The notes beneath the pieces were generated by a model. The model was not told where the DNA came from. It saw nothing but the letters and a program-made list of their open reading frames with translations, and searched no databases. DNA of 64,000 nucleotides from Chitinophagales bacterium (lineage in GTDB: Bacteria; Bacteroidota; Bacteroidia; Chitinophagales; UBA10324): assembly GCA_025057275.1 (NCBI GenBank), contig JANWXQ010000059.1, forward strand, positions 1 to 64,000, given 5' to 3'. Below are positions 62,622-64,000 of this stretch, in pieces. The translations under genes were made by a program, and so were the position numbers. The first letter of the stretch is position 1; every line of letters starts with the position of its first letter.

Positions 62622-63959
62622 TTAAAAATTTTTGTCAAGTGTTCCCAAAGCTTTTTCCAGTTCCAGCTTAGCCAGCCACACCTCATAGAGTGAAGTGAGA
62701 TAGGCAATCTGCGCATTCTTTAGCGATGCCTCCGCTTCGGTGACCTCCAGCGAACTGCCTACCTGCTGCTCAAATTTGATGCGGCTGCTCCTCATGACTT
62801 TATCGGCCAGCTCCAGATTTTCCTCGTTTACTTTCAAACTTCGCAGGGCATTTTCCAGGTTGCCGCGCGCCGTTCGCACTTCCAGGTTCATGCTGTTTTC
62901 AAACAACTCCATATTGTTTTGCGCCCGAAGCAGCTCCAACTTGGCCCCCTGAATCTGACGCACCTTGCTCAGCCCGTCAAAAATCGGAACATTGAGGCTG
63001 AGCCCTACCAGACTCATATCGTACCAGGTTCCGGAGGGAATATCCTTTAACCGGTTTTCCTGCGATTGTACCTGCAGGCTGGCTGCACCATACAGACTGG
63101 GCCAGTAACCGGCACGGTATCGCTTCACGTTCATTTCGGCCAATCGCAGTTGATCCTGCAGCATGCGGTATTCAATGCGCTGATTGGGATCCGTTGCCAG
63201 CGCAGGAATCAGGGAAACGGCCTCCACGGAAGGCAGGCTGTCCGTCAGCCCGATCTCCGCTTGCACCGGCAGACCCATCTGAAACTTGAGTAAATCCTTA
63301 CTGCTTTGTACAAAAAACGACACCTTCTCCTGTTCGGCCAGCAGGTTGTTGTAGCTCACCCGCAAACGATCTACATCCAGCTGCTCCACAAAACCGGCTG
63401 CATAAAGGGCTTCGGTGTTTTTGAGCAGTTCATTCAGGCTTTTCAGGTTGGACGCTACCTGCATTTGCCTTTGCTCGGCCATCAGAGCGGTCAGATAGGC
63501 TTTGCTAACCTGCTCGATGACGGCAATGCGGCTGCGTTGGGCCTCTTTGCTTGCAAGCTCCTGTACGATCTGTGCGGCCTTCACCCCGAGCAAGTAACGA
63601 CCGTCAAACAACAACTGAGTCAGCGTAAGTCCCGCCCCTGTGTTGTATGAAGTGCCAAACTGAACAGGAATGTAAGTGCCTGGCTCACCGCCGAAAAATT
63701 CTCCCGGAATCAGGGAGGTGGGCAATTCCAGGTAATGGGTGAAATCTGCCTTGGCCGTCACCTGGGGTAATCCTATACCAATAACTTCCTGCACGCTGCG
63801 ACGGGAAATTGCTACGCCCAGCTCTGCATTGCGATGAACGGGCTGGTGCTCCAGGGCATAACGAACCGCCTCCTGTAAACCGAACCATTGTATGGCAGAA
63901 CCTTGAGCCCACGATTCAAATGAAACCAACAGCCCGAAAATCAGTGTTCGCACCTTCAT
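62622..63959 (-). CDS. TolC family outer-membrane efflux protein
   Basis: 445-aa outer-membrane channel. Signal peptide of about 18 residues (ending in WAQG), then the two OEP repeats with long helices (LEHQPVHRNAELGVAISRR, ALYAAGFVEQLDVDRLRVSYNNLL and a matching second half). It is first in the operon with the adaptor and permease. Only 41 bp remain upstream in the window; no confident promoter is seen. Confidence 0.94.
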   Translation of the reverse strand: MKVRTLIFGLLVSFESWAQGSAIQWFGLQEAVRYALEHQPVHRNAELGVAISRRSVQEVIGIGLPQVTAKADFTHYLELPTSLIPGEFFGGEPGTYIPVQFGTSYNTGAGLTLTQLLFDGRYLLGVKAAQIVQELASKEAQRSRIAVIEQVSKAYLTALMAEQRQMQVASNLKSLNELLKNTEALYAAGFVEQLDVDRLRVSYNNLLAEQEKVSFFVQSSKDLLKFQMGLPVQAEIGLTDSLPSVEAVSLIPALATDPNQRIEYRMLQDQLRLAEMNVKRYRAGYWPSLYGAASLQVQSQENRLKDIPSGTWYDMSLVGLSLNVPIFDGLSKVRQIQGAKLELLRAQNNMELFENSMNLEVRTARGNLENALRSLKVNEENLELADKVMRSSRIKFEQQVGSSLEVTEAEASLKNAQIAYLTSLYEVWLAKLELEKALGTLDKNF

Positions 63960-64000
63960 GATTTTCTTATTGTTTTTTTTCAGAAGTATGTTTGGCCAAC

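Overview
The window is chromosomal DNA of a member of the Bacteroidota. The main evidence is at least five secreted proteins ending in type IX secretion (T9SS) sorting domains, the gliding lipoprotein GldB, a PorV/PorQ-family barrel, a SurA/PPIase-MoxR cluster, Ig-like repeats of the CHU_C-associated kind, and promoter elements matching the phylum's -7 consensus TAnnTTTG with almost no Shine-Dalgarno sequences. G+C looks higher than in most of the phylum. A Chitinophagales or Saprospirales-like affiliation is a guess. Gene density is high, about 45 protein genes. I see no rRNA, tRNA, CRISPR array, insertion sequence, prophage or recognisable transcription-factor gene.

Layout. 1-8.5 kb: a truncated M1 aminopeptidase and a gamma-carbonic anhydrase (+), facing a minus-strand block of ChrA, a 2OG-Fe(II) oxygenase, a lipoprotein, GldB, a PaaG-like crotonase and an FAH-family hydrolase. 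8.6-16.1 kb: a secreted GH9 endoglucanase (+), then minus-strand housekeeping genes (small unknown protein, DUF2400/TIGR02757 protein, fatty-acid desaturase, HutH, DnaJ, GrpE). A 456-bp intergenic region with strong hairpins follows. 16.6-22.3 kb: anmK, an SDR epimerase and rlmD (+), facing a propeller lipoprotein and PorV-family barrel pair (-). 22.4-30.4 kb: an O-methyltransferase and a GH73-LysM hydrolase, then an envelope-folding cluster of three parvulin/SurA-type proteins, MoxR and a propeller protein. 30.5-42.8 kb: a T9SS sulfatase with FN3 domains, a TPR protein, an MFS transporter, the GlgE-maltokinase pair, GdhA, a hemerythrin protein (-) and a T9SS esterase. 42.8-47.3 kb: RodA and PBP2 (-), divergent from GlyA. 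47.4-57.3 kb: two paralogous giant T9SS glycoside-hydrolase-like proteins with 18 and 5 Ig-like repeats, separated by a small CARDB-like secreted protein on the other strand. 57.3-64 kb: a Rossmann-fold oxidoreductase and an RND tripartite efflux operon (TolC, adaptor, permease).

The genes suggest a polysaccharide-degrading surface lifestyle. GH9, sulfatase, CBM-like esterase and the two giant GH-Ig proteins are T9SS cargo; SurA-type chaperones, PorV-like barrel and GldB belong to the envelope and export machinery. The most distinctive locus is 47.3-57.4 kb. Its two paralogues share a colinear catalytic domain and first four Ig domains, but the larger has been expanded by insertion of further Ig domains, including tandem copies of a three-domain (about 225-residue) unit.
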